Below, piece after piece: positions 44,849 through 54,233 of a DNA stretch of 64,000 nt; position 1 is the stretch's first letter, and every line of letters starts with the position of its first letter. The translations under genes and the position numbers were made by a program. The DNA is from Betaproteobacteria bacterium (lineage in GTDB: Bacteria > Pseudomonadota > Gammaproteobacteria > Burkholderiales > Casimicrobiaceae), in the NCBI GenBank assembly GCA_016720425.1, contig JADKKQ010000012.1, positions 1 through 64,000 of the forward strand. Direction: 5' to 3'. Below the pieces are notes generated by a model, which was not told the DNA's origin, searched no databases, and saw only the letters and a program-made list of their open reading frames with translations.

Positions 44849-45625
44849 TCAGCGGAGGATCGCGTCGGCGATCAGCTTCAGGCCGGTGGCGAACAGCAGC
44901 GTGTAGCTCACCTGGTAGAACGCCTGCTCCGACACCCGGCGGTGCAGCCAGACGCCGAGCCAGATGCCCAGCGGCGCCAGCGGCGCGAACAGCAGCGAGG
45001 CGGCGAGGTTGGCGTGATTCAATTGTCCCAGCAGTGCGTAAGGCACCAGCTTGGTGTAGTTGGTCACCAAAAAGAACAGCACCGACGTCGCGACCAGCGA
45101 GGTCTTGTCGAGTTTCTGTGCCAGCATGTAGACGGCGAACGGCGGGCCGCCGGCGTGGGCGAGGGTGCTGGTGAAACCCGACAGCGTGCCCCAGAAGACG
45201 CCGGCGGCGGTCCCTGGCACGCGCTCGTTGGCGGACAAGTGCCGGGCGATGCGCTCGCTGATCGAGAACCAGCGGTTCAGCGCGAAGGTGACCGCGATGA
45301 GGCCGAGCAGCAGGCGGATCGCGTTCACCGGCAGGGTGCCGAAGGCGAAGCCGCCGGCGGCGATGCCGAGCATCGCTCCGGGCAGCATGATCCTGAGATG
45401 CCGCGCCGACCAGCGTCCGCGGTAGGCGTGGACCCCGAACAGGTCCATCGCGCAGAGGATCGGCAGCATGATGCCGGCCGCCTCGGCCGGAAGGATGAAG
45501 ATCGACATGATCGGCACCGCCAGCCCGCCCGACCCGGCGCCGAACCCGCCCTTGGCGATGCCGGTCAGCAGGACCGCGAGCACCGCCACGGGGAAGAAGG
45601 CGAGCGGGAAGTCGGGCCAGGCCAT
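44849..45625 (-). CDS. TauE/SafE family sulfite-exporter-like membrane protein
   Basis: A 258-residue membrane protein with about seven to eight helices. The first TauE/SafE repeat holds TGIAKGGFGAGSGGLAVPIMS, the second GFTSTLAHAGGPPFAVYML; both are signatures of the family, which exports sulfite, sulfoacetate or related anions. The substrate is not deducible. The ATG at 45625 begins MAWPDFPLAFFPV; the longer open frame upstream is not homologous. It lies 14 bp after the EamA transporter. Confidence 0.9.
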   Translation of the reverse strand: MAWPDFPLAFFPVAVLAVLLTGIAKGGFGAGSGGLAVPIMSIFILPAEAAGIMLPILCAMDLFGVHAYRGRWSARHLRIMLPGAMLGIAAGGFAFGTLPVNAIRLLLGLIAVTFALNRWFSISERIARHLSANERVPGTAAGVFWGTLSGFTSTLAHAGGPPFAVYMLAQKLDKTSLVATSVLFFLVTNYTKLVPYALLGQLNHANLAASLLFAPLAPLGIWLGVWLHRRVSEQAFYQVSYTLLFATGLKLIADAILR

Positions 45626-45639
45626 CGGGGTCGACCGTT

Positions 45640-46542
45640 TCAATTCACCGAAGCGGGGCCCCGGCGCGACGCCTGCCACGCCGCGAAGGCCTCGTTGGCG
45701 AGCACCGCCAGCAGCACGATCGCCCCCCCGGTCAACGTGGCCGCGCCGGGGTCCTCGCCCATCAGCAGCCAGACCCACAGCGGTCCGGCGATCGGTTCCA
45801 GCAGCGCGAGCAGGCCGAGTTCGGTCGCCGACAGGTGGCGCGACGCCGCGGTGGCGAGGAGGCAGCCGGTGCCGAGCTGGACGCAGCCCATCAGTGCCAG
45901 GAACGCGAGATCGCGCGCGGTGGCGGCGAACGGCGGCGAGAGCGCGAAGGCGATGACCAGCGAGATGACGCCCGCGATCATCACCTGCGGCAGCATGTCG
46001 ACGGTGGCGTGGAAGCGGCGCAGCACGGTGACCTGGGCGGCGAAGCAGCAGGACACGCCCAGCGCCAGCAGGTTGCCGGCCAGCCGCCCCGCGTCCAGCG
46101 AGTCGGCGAACATGATGACGACGCCGGCAAAGGCGACCGCCATCGCCAGCCAGGTGCGCAAAGGTACCGGCTCGCGCAGGATGAGGCGCCCTGCCAGCGC
46201 GGCCAGGAACGGCGACACGCTCATCAGCACGAAGGTGTTGGCGACGGTCGTGCGGGTGAGCGAGGCGATGAAGAAGAAGAACGTGCCGGCCAGGAAGAAC
46301 CCGGCCAGCAGCCCCGGCTTGCCGGCGGCCACCACCGCCTGCGGCAGACGGCGGCCGTGCATCACGCCCAGCACGCCGGCGACGAACAGCGCCATGAACA
46401 CGCTGCGCCAGAACACGATCTCCCAGGCGTTGGTGATCGACAGCTGGCGGACGAGGATGCCGCCGGACGACCAGCAGATCGCGGCGACGATCATCATCAG
46501 GATGGCGCGGCGGTGCGCCGGGAGCGCCGTGGGTGAACTCAT
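45640..46542 (-). CDS. EamA/DMT-superfamily transporter
   Basis: A 300-residue inner-membrane protein with ten predicted helices in two EamA halves (about 15-145 and 160-290). Visible features: ILMMIVAAICWSSGGILVRQL at helix 1, FVLMSVSPFLAALAGRLILREP, and LLALLEPIAGPLWVWLLMGED, the typical re-entrant end of each half. The ATG at 46542 is preferred over a TTG 30 bases upstream. The substrate is unknown; metabolite export is the family norm. Confidence 0.88.
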   Translation of the reverse strand: MSSPTALPAHRRAILMMIVAAICWSSGGILVRQLSITNAWEIVFWRSVFMALFVAGVLGVMHGRRLPQAVVAAGKPGLLAGFFLAGTFFFFIASLTRTTVANTFVLMSVSPFLAALAGRLILREPVPLRTWLAMAVAFAGVVIMFADSLDAGRLAGNLLALGVSCCFAAQVTVLRRFHATVDMLPQVMIAGVISLVIAFALSPPFAATARDLAFLALMGCVQLGTGCLLATAASRHLSATELGLLALLEPIAGPLWVWLLMGEDPGAATLTGGAIVLLAVLANEAFAAWQASRRGPASVN

Positions 46543-46632
46543 CGCGGGAGGCAATGCGGAACGCCGGTTCAAGGGCAGCGGCGGAAGGGCCGGAAGCGCG
46601 CGGGCGCGCCGGAATCGCTGTTAACCGGAAGG

Positions 46633-47184
46633 TTAACGCAACCCCGCCGGGCTGTCCATGCAGGCAGTCGACGGGTGGGCAGTCGACGCCGGCGGCGCGG
46701 CGAGCAGCATCTCGACGTGGGGGATGCCGTCCTCGTCGTAGGGCGGCGAGACCGTGGCGAAACCGAGCGACGCGTAGAACGGCGCCAGGTGGCGCTGGGC
46801 TGAGATGCGGATCGCGGCGCCGGGGTACCGCGACGCGCAACCGGCGATGCCCTCGCGCATCAGCCCCCGACCCTGGCCACGGCCGCGCAGCGCCAAGGTG
46901 GTGAGCACGCGTCCGATCGACGGTTCGACGTATTTGGCGCCCGGATCGAGGACGCGCAGGTACGCGACCAGGATCGCCGGCTCGGTGCGACTCCAGCCGA
47001 GCAGGTGCCAGGCGCGGTGATCGAGCCCGTCGGCGTCGAGGTAGGCGCATTGCTGCTCGACGGCGAACACCTGCTGGCGTGCGGCCAGCGCCGCGTACAG
47101 CGCCGTCGGCGAGAGCGTCGGCAGCCGCGACCACTGCCAGCGCGGTGTCGAACCGGGCGTCGCCGCGGAAGGTGGGAGTTCCAT
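46633..47184 (-). CDS. GNAT-family N-acetyltransferase, ElaA-like
   Basis: A 183-residue acetyltransferase. The start region ALYAALAARQQVFAVEQQCAYLDADGLD is characteristic of ElaA; acetyl-CoA contacts lie in IGRVLTTLALRGRGQGRGLM (R-G-x-G-x-G type loop), followed by ISAQRHLAPFYASLGFATV and EDGIPHVEM. Acceptor unknown. The ATG at 47184 gives the family start. Monocistronic by spacing. Confidence 0.9.
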   Translation of the reverse strand: MELPPSAATPGSTPRWQWSRLPTLSPTALYAALAARQQVFAVEQQCAYLDADGLDHRAWHLLGWSRTEPAILVAYLRVLDPGAKYVEPSIGRVLTTLALRGRGQGRGLMREGIAGCASRYPGAAIRISAQRHLAPFYASLGFATVSPPYDEDGIPHVEMLLAAPPASTAHPSTACMDSPAGLR

Positions 47185-47312
47185 GCGCCCGACCTTAGCG
47201 CAACGGCGGTGCAGCGTCGAGGCACCCATGCAGGCGCTCGCGCGGGGGATCGGTCGGCGGCGGACGACCCCGCCGCGGCCGGCGACACCCGTCAGATGCG
47301 CCAGACGACTGG

Positions 47313-47849
47313 TCAACCGGCGTGGGTGCGCAGGTCATCCGGATGGACGACTTCGACCCGGCCCGGCCGCGCCGGCATGAGTTCGCGCAGTCGCCGCGGC
47401 GGTGCGACACTGCGTCGCAGCAACTCGGCCGCCAACGCGCCACCGGCCATCAGGGCAATCGCGGCCAGCGCGATCGGCGGCTCGGGGTCGAGCAACGCAT
47501 CGACCCAGGGCAGGTCGACCTCGGGGAGCCAGGCGGCGAGGGCGATGGCGAGCAGGAAGGCGGCCGCGCCGGCGATCGTCACCGCCACCGCCCAGGCCGG
47601 CAGGCCGAGAAAGCGCAAGGCGCCGCGCTGGTGGTGGCGCAGCAGTGCGAACAGCGGCGCCGTCAGCGCGAAGCTGCCGCCGAGCATGCCCACACCGGCG
47701 ATGGCGAAGCGCAGCAGTGCCGTCTCGGCGTCCGGCGCCTGCAGGACGGCCGAGCGCAGGCGCAGCGCCTCGGCGAGGACGGGAACGACGTCGACGACCA
47801 GGGCGATTTGCAGCACCGACAGCGAGAGGAGATAGGTCAGGCGCAACAT
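47313..47849 (-). CDS. Hypothetical integral membrane protein
   Basis: A 178-residue protein I do not recognise. It starts MLRLTYLLSLSVLQIALVVDVVPV and has four hydrophobic segments (1-24; about 48-70; about 82-105; about 122-140), then a basic C-terminal tail (RRSVAPPRRLRELMPARPG). The ATG at 47849 is chosen because the frame becomes membrane-like only from there; an in-frame start at 47972 would add 41 polar residues. No function is proposed. Confidence 0.6.
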   Translation of the reverse strand: MLRLTYLLSLSVLQIALVVDVVPVLAEALRLRSAVLQAPDAETALLRFAIAGVGMLGGSFALTAPLFALLRHHQRGALRFLGLPAWAVAVTIAGAAAFLLAIALAAWLPEVDLPWVDALLDPEPPIALAAIALMAGGALAAELLRRSVAPPRRLRELMPARPGRVEVVHPDDLRTHAG

Positions 47850-47979
47850 GGGCGTGCTTTCGGCAAGGGGTTGATCGGTCGGGCGCGAACGCCGCCCGCC
47901 TGCCCAATCTAGGGCGTCGAGCCACGCCGTGCCATCGGCCGCTTGGTCGATCCGCGGCGGCGCCTGCCGCACCCGCCCG

Positions 47980-48414
47980 TCAAGGCCAGCGCAGCCAGGG
48001 GATCAGCGCCGGCGTCCGCTGCGCGTAGGCGGCGTAGTCGGGAAACCGCGCCGCCAGCGCGCGCTCCTCGAACGCCGCCTTGAGGTGCAGCACCAGCGCC
48101 AGCAGCGCGAACGCCAGCCACCGCCAGGCGTCGGCGAAGCCGACGGTGACGCCGGCGCAGAACAGCAGCACGGCGAGGTACATCGGATGCCGGACGTGGC
48201 GGTACGGGCCGACGCAGATCAGCCGACCGCCGTCCTTCGGGTCGGGCCGGATGTTGAAATTGCCGGGTCGATTCGCCGTCAGCGCCCACAGCCCGACCAC
48301 CGCGCCGGCAGCGACCAGCGGCAACGCCAGCGCGGACGCCGGCCAGCCGCCGCCCGGCAGCAGCAGCGCGGCGATGCAGGCGAACTGGGCGGCGACGTAG
48401 AGGCGGGAGCGCAT
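47980..48414 (-). CDS. Isoprenylcysteine/phospholipid methyltransferase-like membrane protein
   Basis: A 144-residue membrane protein with about four helices and the hallmark RLICVGPYRHVRHPMYLAVLL (residues 64-84) and the C-terminal AAFEERALAARFPDYAAYAQRT, both typical of the PEMT/ICMT family, which binds SAM at the membrane. In bacteria the true methyl acceptor is mostly unknown. The ATG at 48414 begins MRSRLYVAAQFACIAALLL; an in-frame ATG at 48456 would add 14 residues. Confidence 0.82.
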   Translation of the reverse strand: MRSRLYVAAQFACIAALLLPGGGWPASALALPLVAAGAVVGLWALTANRPGNFNIRPDPKDGGRLICVGPYRHVRHPMYLAVLLFCAGVTVGFADAWRWLAFALLALVLHLKAAFEERALAARFPDYAAYAQRTPALIPWLRWP

Positions 48415-48622
48415 GCGGATCGGCGGCGGCAGGGGGCGAACCCCGACGCGCAGCATAGCGCGGCCGACGGGCTCCGCGCACGCGAACTTGCGCCAGGTCA
48501 ACGTTCGTTCTCGGCGCCCCCGTTTTCGGCCATCAGGCGCCCGGCGACGATGGCGAGCGCCGCGGTCGCAGCCTAGAATGCGCTGTCGTCGGCAGGGGGC
48601 GCAGCGCCCCAAGGGGTCGCGC

Positions 48623-49687
48623 ATGGCCAAGCATCGCATCGCCGTCATCGCCGGAGACGGCATCGGCAAGGAAACCGTGCCGGAAGGACTGCGCGTGCTC
48701 GAAGCCGCGGCGCGCCGGTTCGGCATCGAGTTCGAATGGCAGCACTTCGACTGGAGCTGCGACTACTACCTCAAGCACGGCAAGATGATGCCCGACGACT
48801 GGTTCGACCAGCTGTCGCCGTTCGAGGCGATCTTCTACGGGGCGGTCGGCTGGCCGGAGCAGGTGCCCGACCACGTCTCTCTCTGGGGCTCGCTGCTCCA
48901 ATTCCGGCGGCGCTTCGACCAGTACGTCAACCTGCGCCCCTGCAAGCTGATGCCGGGCATCGCCACGCCGCTCGCCAACCGCAAGCCGGGGGACATCGAT
49001 TTCGTCGTCGTGCGCGAGAACACCGAGGGCGAGTACTCGTCGGTGGGCGGGCGGATGTACGAGGGCACCGAGCGCGAGGTCGTGTTCCAGGAGTCGGTGT
49101 TCTCGCGCCAGGGCGTCGACCGGATCCTGAGGTTCGCATTCGAGCTGGCGCGCACGCGGCCGGCGAAGCACGTGACCTCGGCCACCAAGTCGAACGGCAT
49201 CGCGATCAGCATGCCGTTCTGGGACGAGCGCTTCCGGGCGATGGCGGCGCAGTACCCCGACATCCGCGTCGACCAGTTCCACATCGACATCCTGACCGCG
49301 CACTTCGTGCGCCGGCCGGAGATCTTCGACGTCGTCGTCGGCTCCAACCTGTTCGGCGACATCCTGTCCGATCTCGGCCCGGCCGTCTGCGGCACCATCG
49401 GCATCGCGCCGTCGGCGAATCTCAACCCCGAGCGCGACCATCCGTCGCTGTTCGAACCGGTCCACGGCTCCGCACCCGACATCGCCGGCAAGGGGATCGC
49501 CAACCCCATCGGCCAGATCTGGTCCGGCGCGCTGATGCTCGATTTTCTCGGGCACCGCGAGGCGGCCGCCGCCGTCGAGGCGGCGATCGAGCGCGTGCTG
49601 TGCGCCGCTTCCGCGCCGAAGACCCCCGACCTGGGCGGCAACGCGCGCACGGCGGATCTCGGCCGGGCCGTCGCCGGCGAAATCTGA
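48623..49687 (+). CDS. Tartrate dehydrogenase/decarboxylase (isopropylmalate dehydrogenase superfamily)
   Basis: NAD- and Mn/Mg-dependent beta-decarboxylating dehydrogenase of 354 residues. The start HRIAVIAGDGIGKETVPEGLRVL, the phosphate/substrate segment VVVRENTEGEYSSVGGRMYEG and the metal-binding GSNLFGDILSDLGPAV are clear. The pattern WSCDYYLKHGKMMPDDWFDQL and the GWPEQVPDHVSLWGSLL segment are those of tartrate/D-malate dehydrogenases rather than LeuB. Substrate among tartrate, D-malate and related acids is inferred. AAGGGG precedes the ATG. A carboxylate role might fit the TRAP importer 7 kb away, but they are not linked in an operon. Confidence 0.9.
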   Translation: MAKHRIAVIAGDGIGKETVPEGLRVLEAAARRFGIEFEWQHFDWSCDYYLKHGKMMPDDWFDQLSPFEAIFYGAVGWPEQVPDHVSLWGSLLQFRRRFDQYVNLRPCKLMPGIATPLANRKPGDIDFVVVRENTEGEYSSVGGRMYEGTEREVVFQESVFSRQGVDRILRFAFELARTRPAKHVTSATKSNGIAISMPFWDERFRAMAAQYPDIRVDQFHIDILTAHFVRRPEIFDVVVGSNLFGDILSDLGPAVCGTIGIAPSANLNPERDHPSLFEPVHGSAPDIAGKGIANPIGQIWSGALMLDFLGHREAAAAVEAAIERVLCAASAPKTPDLGGNARTADLGRAVAGEI

Positions 49688-49892
49688 GACAATGAGTAGG
49701 TTTGTCCCGGAGCGGTGCCCGCGTCGTGCGGTCCACGCTCCACGTGCGGCGATTTGCCGCGGCATCGACGCTGCCGCGGTCGAACGACACGGCTCTCCAT
49801 CGGGGGGACGTTCGCCGCACCGGCCGACGCCGGTCGCAGCGCGCCCCTTCGCCGTCGCCATCGAATCGATGTTCGTACCCACGGAGACTTGA

Positions 49893-51497
49893 ATGTCACT
49901 ATTGATCGGAGTTCCAAAGGAAGTCTTTCCCGGCGAGCGGCGGGTTGCAACCGTCCCCGAGGTCGTCGAGAAGCTGATCAAGCAGGGTTTCCGGGTCGCC
50001 GTCGAAACCGGTGCCGGCGACACGGCGAGCATCAGCGACGACGCCTACCGCGCGGCCGGGGCGGAAATCGTCGCCGACCGCGCCGCGTTGTGGGCGACTT
50101 CCGACATCGTGTTCAAGGTGCGCAGCCCGAACAGCGAGGAGGTCGGCCTGCTGCGCGAGGGCGGCACGGTGGTCAGTTTCATCTGGCCGGCGCAGAACCC
50201 CGAGTTGCTGCAGCAGCTGGCCGCGAGGAAGGCGACCGTGCTGGCGATGGACAGCGTGCCGCGGATCTCGCGCGCGCAGAAGCTCGACGCGCTCTCCTCG
50301 ATGTCGAACATCGCCGGCTACCGCGCGGTCGTCGAGGCCGCGCACGAGTTCGGCCGCTTCTTCGCCGGTTCGATCACCGCGGCCGGCAAGGTGCCGCCGG
50401 CCAAGGTCTTCGTCATCGGCGCCGGTGTCGCCGGGCTGGCGGCGATCGGCACGGCGGCCAACCTGGGCGCGATCGTGCGCGCCAACGACACGCGCTCCGA
50501 GGTGGCCGACCAGGTCAAGTCGATGGGCGGCGAGTTCGTGCCGGTCGACTACGTGGAGGAGGGCGCGGGCGTCGGCGGCTACGCCAAGGTGATGAGCGAA
50601 GGCTTCCAGAAGGCCCAGCGCGAGGTGTTCGCCAAGCAGGCCAGGGAGGTCGACATCATCATCACCACCGCGCTGATTCCCGGCAAGCCGGCGCCGAAGC
50701 TGATCACCGAAGAGATGGTCCGGTCGATGAAGCAGGGCAGCGTCATCGTCGACATGGCCGCCGAGCAGGGCGGCAACTGCGAGCTGACCGAGCCGGGCAA
50801 GGTGGTGGTCAGGCACGGTGTCACCATCGTCGGGCACAAGGACCTGCCGAGCCGTCTGTCGAAGCAGGCGTCGACGCTGTACGCGACGAACCTGTTCCGC
50901 CTGATGGAAGACATGGTCAAGACCAAGAGCGTCACCCCCGAGGGCGTGATCGACGTCGACATGGATGACGAGGTCCTGCGCGGCACGACGGTGGTGAAGG
51001 CGGGCAGCGTCACCTGGCCGCCGCCCGCGCCCAAGCTGTCGGCGGCGCCGCCGCAGGCGGCCAAGCCGGCGGCCGTTCCGGTCGCCAAGAAATCCGCTTC
51101 CGGGCACGGCGGCGGCGGCGAGCAGATGCCGGCCAAGTCGCTGGCGATCCTGTTCGGCGTGGGTGCGCTGCTGTTCGCGTTCGTCGGGGCCTACGCGCCG
51201 GCCAGCTTCCTGTCGCACTTCACCGTCTTCGTGCTGGCCTGCTTCGTCGGCTACATGGTGATCTGGAACGTCACGCCCGCGCTGCACACGCCGCTGATGA
51301 GCGTGACCAACGCGATCTCCAGCATCATCGCCATCGGCGCGCTGGTGCAGATCGCGCCGCCGCTCGCGGGAGCCGGCGCCGACCGGCCGGACGGCTGGAT
51401 CCTGGGCCTCGCCGCGGTCGGGCTGGTGCTCACGGCGATCAACATGTTCGGCGGCTTCGCGGTGACTCGCCGCATGCTCGCGATGTTCCGCAAATAG
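49893..51497 (+). CDS. pntA: NAD(P) transhydrogenase subunit alpha PntA
   Basis: Soluble NAD(H)-binding domain I plus the first membrane helices of domain II, 534 residues. The N-terminal MSLLIGVPKEVFPGERRVATVPEVV and the NAD loop KVFVIGAGVAGLAAIGTAANLGA (about 170-192) are conserved. A 45-residue Ala/Pro/Lys/Gly-rich linker (about 375-412) joins the C-terminal membrane part (ILFGVGALLFAFVGAYAP, FTVFVLACFVGYMVIWN). Thus it is the full-length alpha form, not split into AA and AB. GGAGA precedes the ATG; 11 bp separate it from pntB. Confidence 0.96.
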   Translation: MSLLIGVPKEVFPGERRVATVPEVVEKLIKQGFRVAVETGAGDTASISDDAYRAAGAEIVADRAALWATSDIVFKVRSPNSEEVGLLREGGTVVSFIWPAQNPELLQQLAARKATVLAMDSVPRISRAQKLDALSSMSNIAGYRAVVEAAHEFGRFFAGSITAAGKVPPAKVFVIGAGVAGLAAIGTAANLGAIVRANDTRSEVADQVKSMGGEFVPVDYVEEGAGVGGYAKVMSEGFQKAQREVFAKQAREVDIIITTALIPGKPAPKLITEEMVRSMKQGSVIVDMAAEQGGNCELTEPGKVVVRHGVTIVGHKDLPSRLSKQASTLYATNLFRLMEDMVKTKSVTPEGVIDVDMDDEVLRGTTVVKAGSVTWPPPAPKLSAAPPQAAKPAAVPVAKKSASGHGGGGEQMPAKSLAILFGVGALLFAFVGAYAPASFLSHFTVFVLACFVGYMVIWNVTPALHTPLMSVTNAISSIIAIGALVQIAPPLAGAGADRPDGWILGLAAVGLVLTAINMFGGFAVTRRMLAMFRK

Positions 51498-51508
51498 GAA
51501 GAACGATC

Positions 51509-52915
51509 ATGTCCGCCAGCCTCGCCTCCGTCTCCTACATCGCCGCCACCATCCTGTTCATCCTCAGCCTCGGCGGCCTGTCCAATCCCGAAACCGCGCG
51601 TCGCGGCAACCTGTACGGCATCATCGGCATGGCGATCGCCGTGCTGGCGACGATCTTCGGGCCGCGCGTCACCATGGCCGGCATTCCCTGGATCGTCGGG
51701 ACGATGGTCGTCGGCGGCGCCATCGGGCTCTATGCCGCGCGCACCGTGCAGATGACGCAGATGCCCGAGCTGGTCGCGCTGATGCACAGCCTGGTCGGCC
51801 TGGCCGCCTGCCTGGTCGGCTACGCCAGCTACGTCGATACCTCCATCCAGTTCACCGGCGCCGAGAAGGCCATCCACGAGATCGAGATCTACATCGGCAT
51901 CCTGATCGGCGCGGTGACCTTCTCCGGCTCGGTGATCGCCTTCGGCAAGCTGTCGGGCAAGATCAGCGGCAAGCCGCTGCTGCTGCCCGCGCGCCACTGG
52001 ATCAACCTCGTGCTGCTGCTGCTGGTGATCTGGTACGGCCGCGAGTTCGTCAACGCCCACTCGATCGCCGCCGGCTACCTGCCGCTGGCGGTGATGACCG
52101 TAATCGCGCTGCTGTTCGGCATCCACATGGTGATGGCGATCGGCGGCGCCGACATGCCGGTGGTGGTCTCGATGCTCAACAGCTACTCGGGCTGGGCGGC
52201 GGCGGCCACCGGCTTCATGCTCTCCAACGACCTGCTGATCGTCACCGGCGCGCTGGTGGGTTCGTCGGGCGCGATCCTGTCCTACATCATGTGCCGGGCG
52301 ATGAACCGCAACTTCATCAGCGTCATCGCCGGCGGCTTCGGCACCGGCGGCGGCACGGCGCCGGCGGCGGGTGCGCAGCCGGCGGGCGAGGTCACGCCGG
52401 TCAGCTCGATCGAGACGGCGGAACTGCTGCGCGAAGCCAAGAGCGTCATCATCGTCCCGGGCTACGGCATGGCGGTCGCGCAGGCCCAGCACACCGTGTA
52501 CGAAATCACCAAGCTGCTGCGCGAGAAGGGCGTCAACGTCCGCTTCGGCATCCACCCGGTGGCCGGGCGCATGCCCGGCCACATGAACGTGCTGCTGGCC
52601 GAGGCCAAGGTCCCCTACGACATCGTGCTGGAGATGGACGAGCTGAACGACGACTTCCCGGCGACCGACGTCGCGATGGTCATCGGCGCCAACGACATCG
52701 TCAATCCCAGCGCCCAGGACGACCCCGGCAGCCCGATCGCCGGCATGCCGGTGCTCGAGGTCTGGAAGGCCAAGACGTCGATCGTCATGAAGCGCAGCAT
52801 GGCGTCCGGGTACGCGGGGGTCGACAACCCGCTCTTCTACAAGGACAACAACCGGATGCTCTTCGGCGACGCCAAGAAGATGCTGGACGAAGTCCTGGTC
52901 GCGTTGAAGTCCTGA
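51509..52915 (+). CDS. pntB: NAD(P) transhydrogenase subunit beta PntB
   Basis: Completes the proton-pumping transhydrogenase, 468 residues. About nine helices form the proton channel (1-270), including GGADMPVVVSMLNSYSGWAAAATGFML, which carries conserved polar residues; the C-terminal soluble domain III binds NADP(H) (SVIIVPGYGMAVAQAQHTVYEI, GRMPGHMNVLLAEAKVPYD and DVAMVIGANDIVNPSAQDDPGSPI). Together with PntA it reduces NADP with NADH using the proton gradient. Confidence 0.97.
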   Translation: MSASLASVSYIAATILFILSLGGLSNPETARRGNLYGIIGMAIAVLATIFGPRVTMAGIPWIVGTMVVGGAIGLYAARTVQMTQMPELVALMHSLVGLAACLVGYASYVDTSIQFTGAEKAIHEIEIYIGILIGAVTFSGSVIAFGKLSGKISGKPLLLPARHWINLVLLLLVIWYGREFVNAHSIAAGYLPLAVMTVIALLFGIHMVMAIGGADMPVVVSMLNSYSGWAAAATGFMLSNDLLIVTGALVGSSGAILSYIMCRAMNRNFISVIAGGFGTGGGTAPAAGAQPAGEVTPVSSIETAELLREAKSVIIVPGYGMAVAQAQHTVYEITKLLREKGVNVRFGIHPVAGRMPGHMNVLLAEAKVPYDIVLEMDELNDDFPATDVAMVIGANDIVNPSAQDDPGSPIAGMPVLEVWKAKTSIVMKRSMASGYAGVDNPLFYKDNNRMLFGDAKKMLDEVLVALKS

Positions 52916-52966
52916 CTCCGGTCGGGCGGCCGGGGCGACCCGATCCGCCGCCCGATCGCGCCCGCG

Positions 52967-54199
52967 ATGGCCGGACCGCTCGCCCACCTCACCGTCCTCG
53001 ACCTCTCCCGGGTGCTCGCCGGGCCCTGGTGCACGCAGTTTCTCGCCGACCTCGGCGCCAGCGTCATCAAGATCGAGAAGCCCGGCACCGGCGACGACAC
53101 CCGCGCCTGGGGCCCGCCCTGGCTCAAGGACGAGGCGGGCCGCGACACCTCGGAAGCCGCCTACTACCTCGCCTGCAATCGCGGCAAGCGCTCGGCCGCG
53201 GTCGATTTCACCCAGCCCGAAGGCCAGGCGATCGTGCGCGAGCTGGCGGTGCAGGCCGACATCGTGGTCGAGAACTTCCGCGTCGGCGGATTGGCGAAGT
53301 ACGGCCTCGACTACGCCAACCTGGCGGCGATCAATACCCGGCTGGTCTATTGCTCGATCACCGGCTTCGGGCAGACCGGACCCTACGCCGACCGCGCCGG
53401 CTACGATTTCATCATCCAGGGAATGGGCGGCTTCATGAGCGTCACCGGCGAGCGCGACGACCTGCCCGGCGGCGGCCCGCAGAAGGCGGGCGTCGCGATC
53501 GCCGACCTGATGACCGGCATGTACGCGTCGTCGGCCATCCTCGCCGCGATCGCCCAGCGCGAGATCAGCGGGCAGGGCCAGTACATCGACACCTCGCTGC
53601 TCGACACCACGGTGGCGATGATGGCGGTGATGAACATGAACTACCTGGTCAGCGGCAAGCCGCCGGGACGGGCCGGCAACGCGCACCACAACATCGTTCC
53701 CTACCAGGTGTTCGCCTGTGCCGACGGCCACCTGATCCTCGCCGTCGGCAACGACGGCCAGTTCGCGAAGTTCTGCGAAATCGCCGGCGTCCCGGGCTTT
53801 GCCGCCGACCCCCGCTTCGCGACCAACGCCAGCCGGGTCGCGCACCGGGGCCAGCTGGTGCCGCTCGTCGCCGGCGTGCTGCGCGAGCGCACGCAGCGCG
53901 CCTGGCTCGACGCCCTCGAGCCCGCGGGCATTCCCTGCGGCCCGATCAACCGCATCGACCAGGTGTTCGCCGACCCGCAGGTGGTGGCGCGCGACCTGCG
54001 CGTCGACCTTCCGCACCCGCTCGCCGGAAGCGTTCCGCAGGTCGGCAACCCGGTGCGCTTTTCGGCGACGCCGGTGCGCTACGAAGCGGCGCCGCCGCTG
54101 CTGGGCCAGCACACCGCCGAGATCCTGCGCGAGCGCCTCGGGTTCGCCGACCCGGCAATCGACGAACTCGCGCGGCGCGGCGTCGTCGGCATCCGCTGA
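52967..54199 (+). CDS. CaiB/BaiF family CoA transferase
   Basis: Class III CoA transferase of 410 residues. The N-terminal PLAHLTVLDLSRVLAGPWCTQFLADLGASVIKIEKPGTGDDTR is diagnostic, and the catalytic aspartate is expected in GQGQYIDTSLLDTTVAMM (the Asp of YIDTSL, about 178-183). CoA-contact segments include YCSITGFGQTGPYADRAGYDF. Acceptor and donor acids are unknown; formyl-, succinyl- or citramalyl-type transfers are all known in the family. It follows pntB by 51 bp in the same direction but may be a separate unit. Confidence 0.92.
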   Translation: MAGPLAHLTVLDLSRVLAGPWCTQFLADLGASVIKIEKPGTGDDTRAWGPPWLKDEAGRDTSEAAYYLACNRGKRSAAVDFTQPEGQAIVRELAVQADIVVENFRVGGLAKYGLDYANLAAINTRLVYCSITGFGQTGPYADRAGYDFIIQGMGGFMSVTGERDDLPGGGPQKAGVAIADLMTGMYASSAILAAIAQREISGQGQYIDTSLLDTTVAMMAVMNMNYLVSGKPPGRAGNAHHNIVPYQVFACADGHLILAVGNDGQFAKFCEIAGVPGFAADPRFATNASRVAHRGQLVPLVAGVLRERTQRAWLDALEPAGIPCGPINRIDQVFADPQVVARDLRVDLPHPLAGSVPQVGNPVRFSATPVRYEAAPPLLGQHTAEILRERLGFADPAIDELARRGVVGIR

Positions 54200-54233
54200 C
54201 CGGCCGCGCGCCGGTGGGCAGCCGGGCACCGGC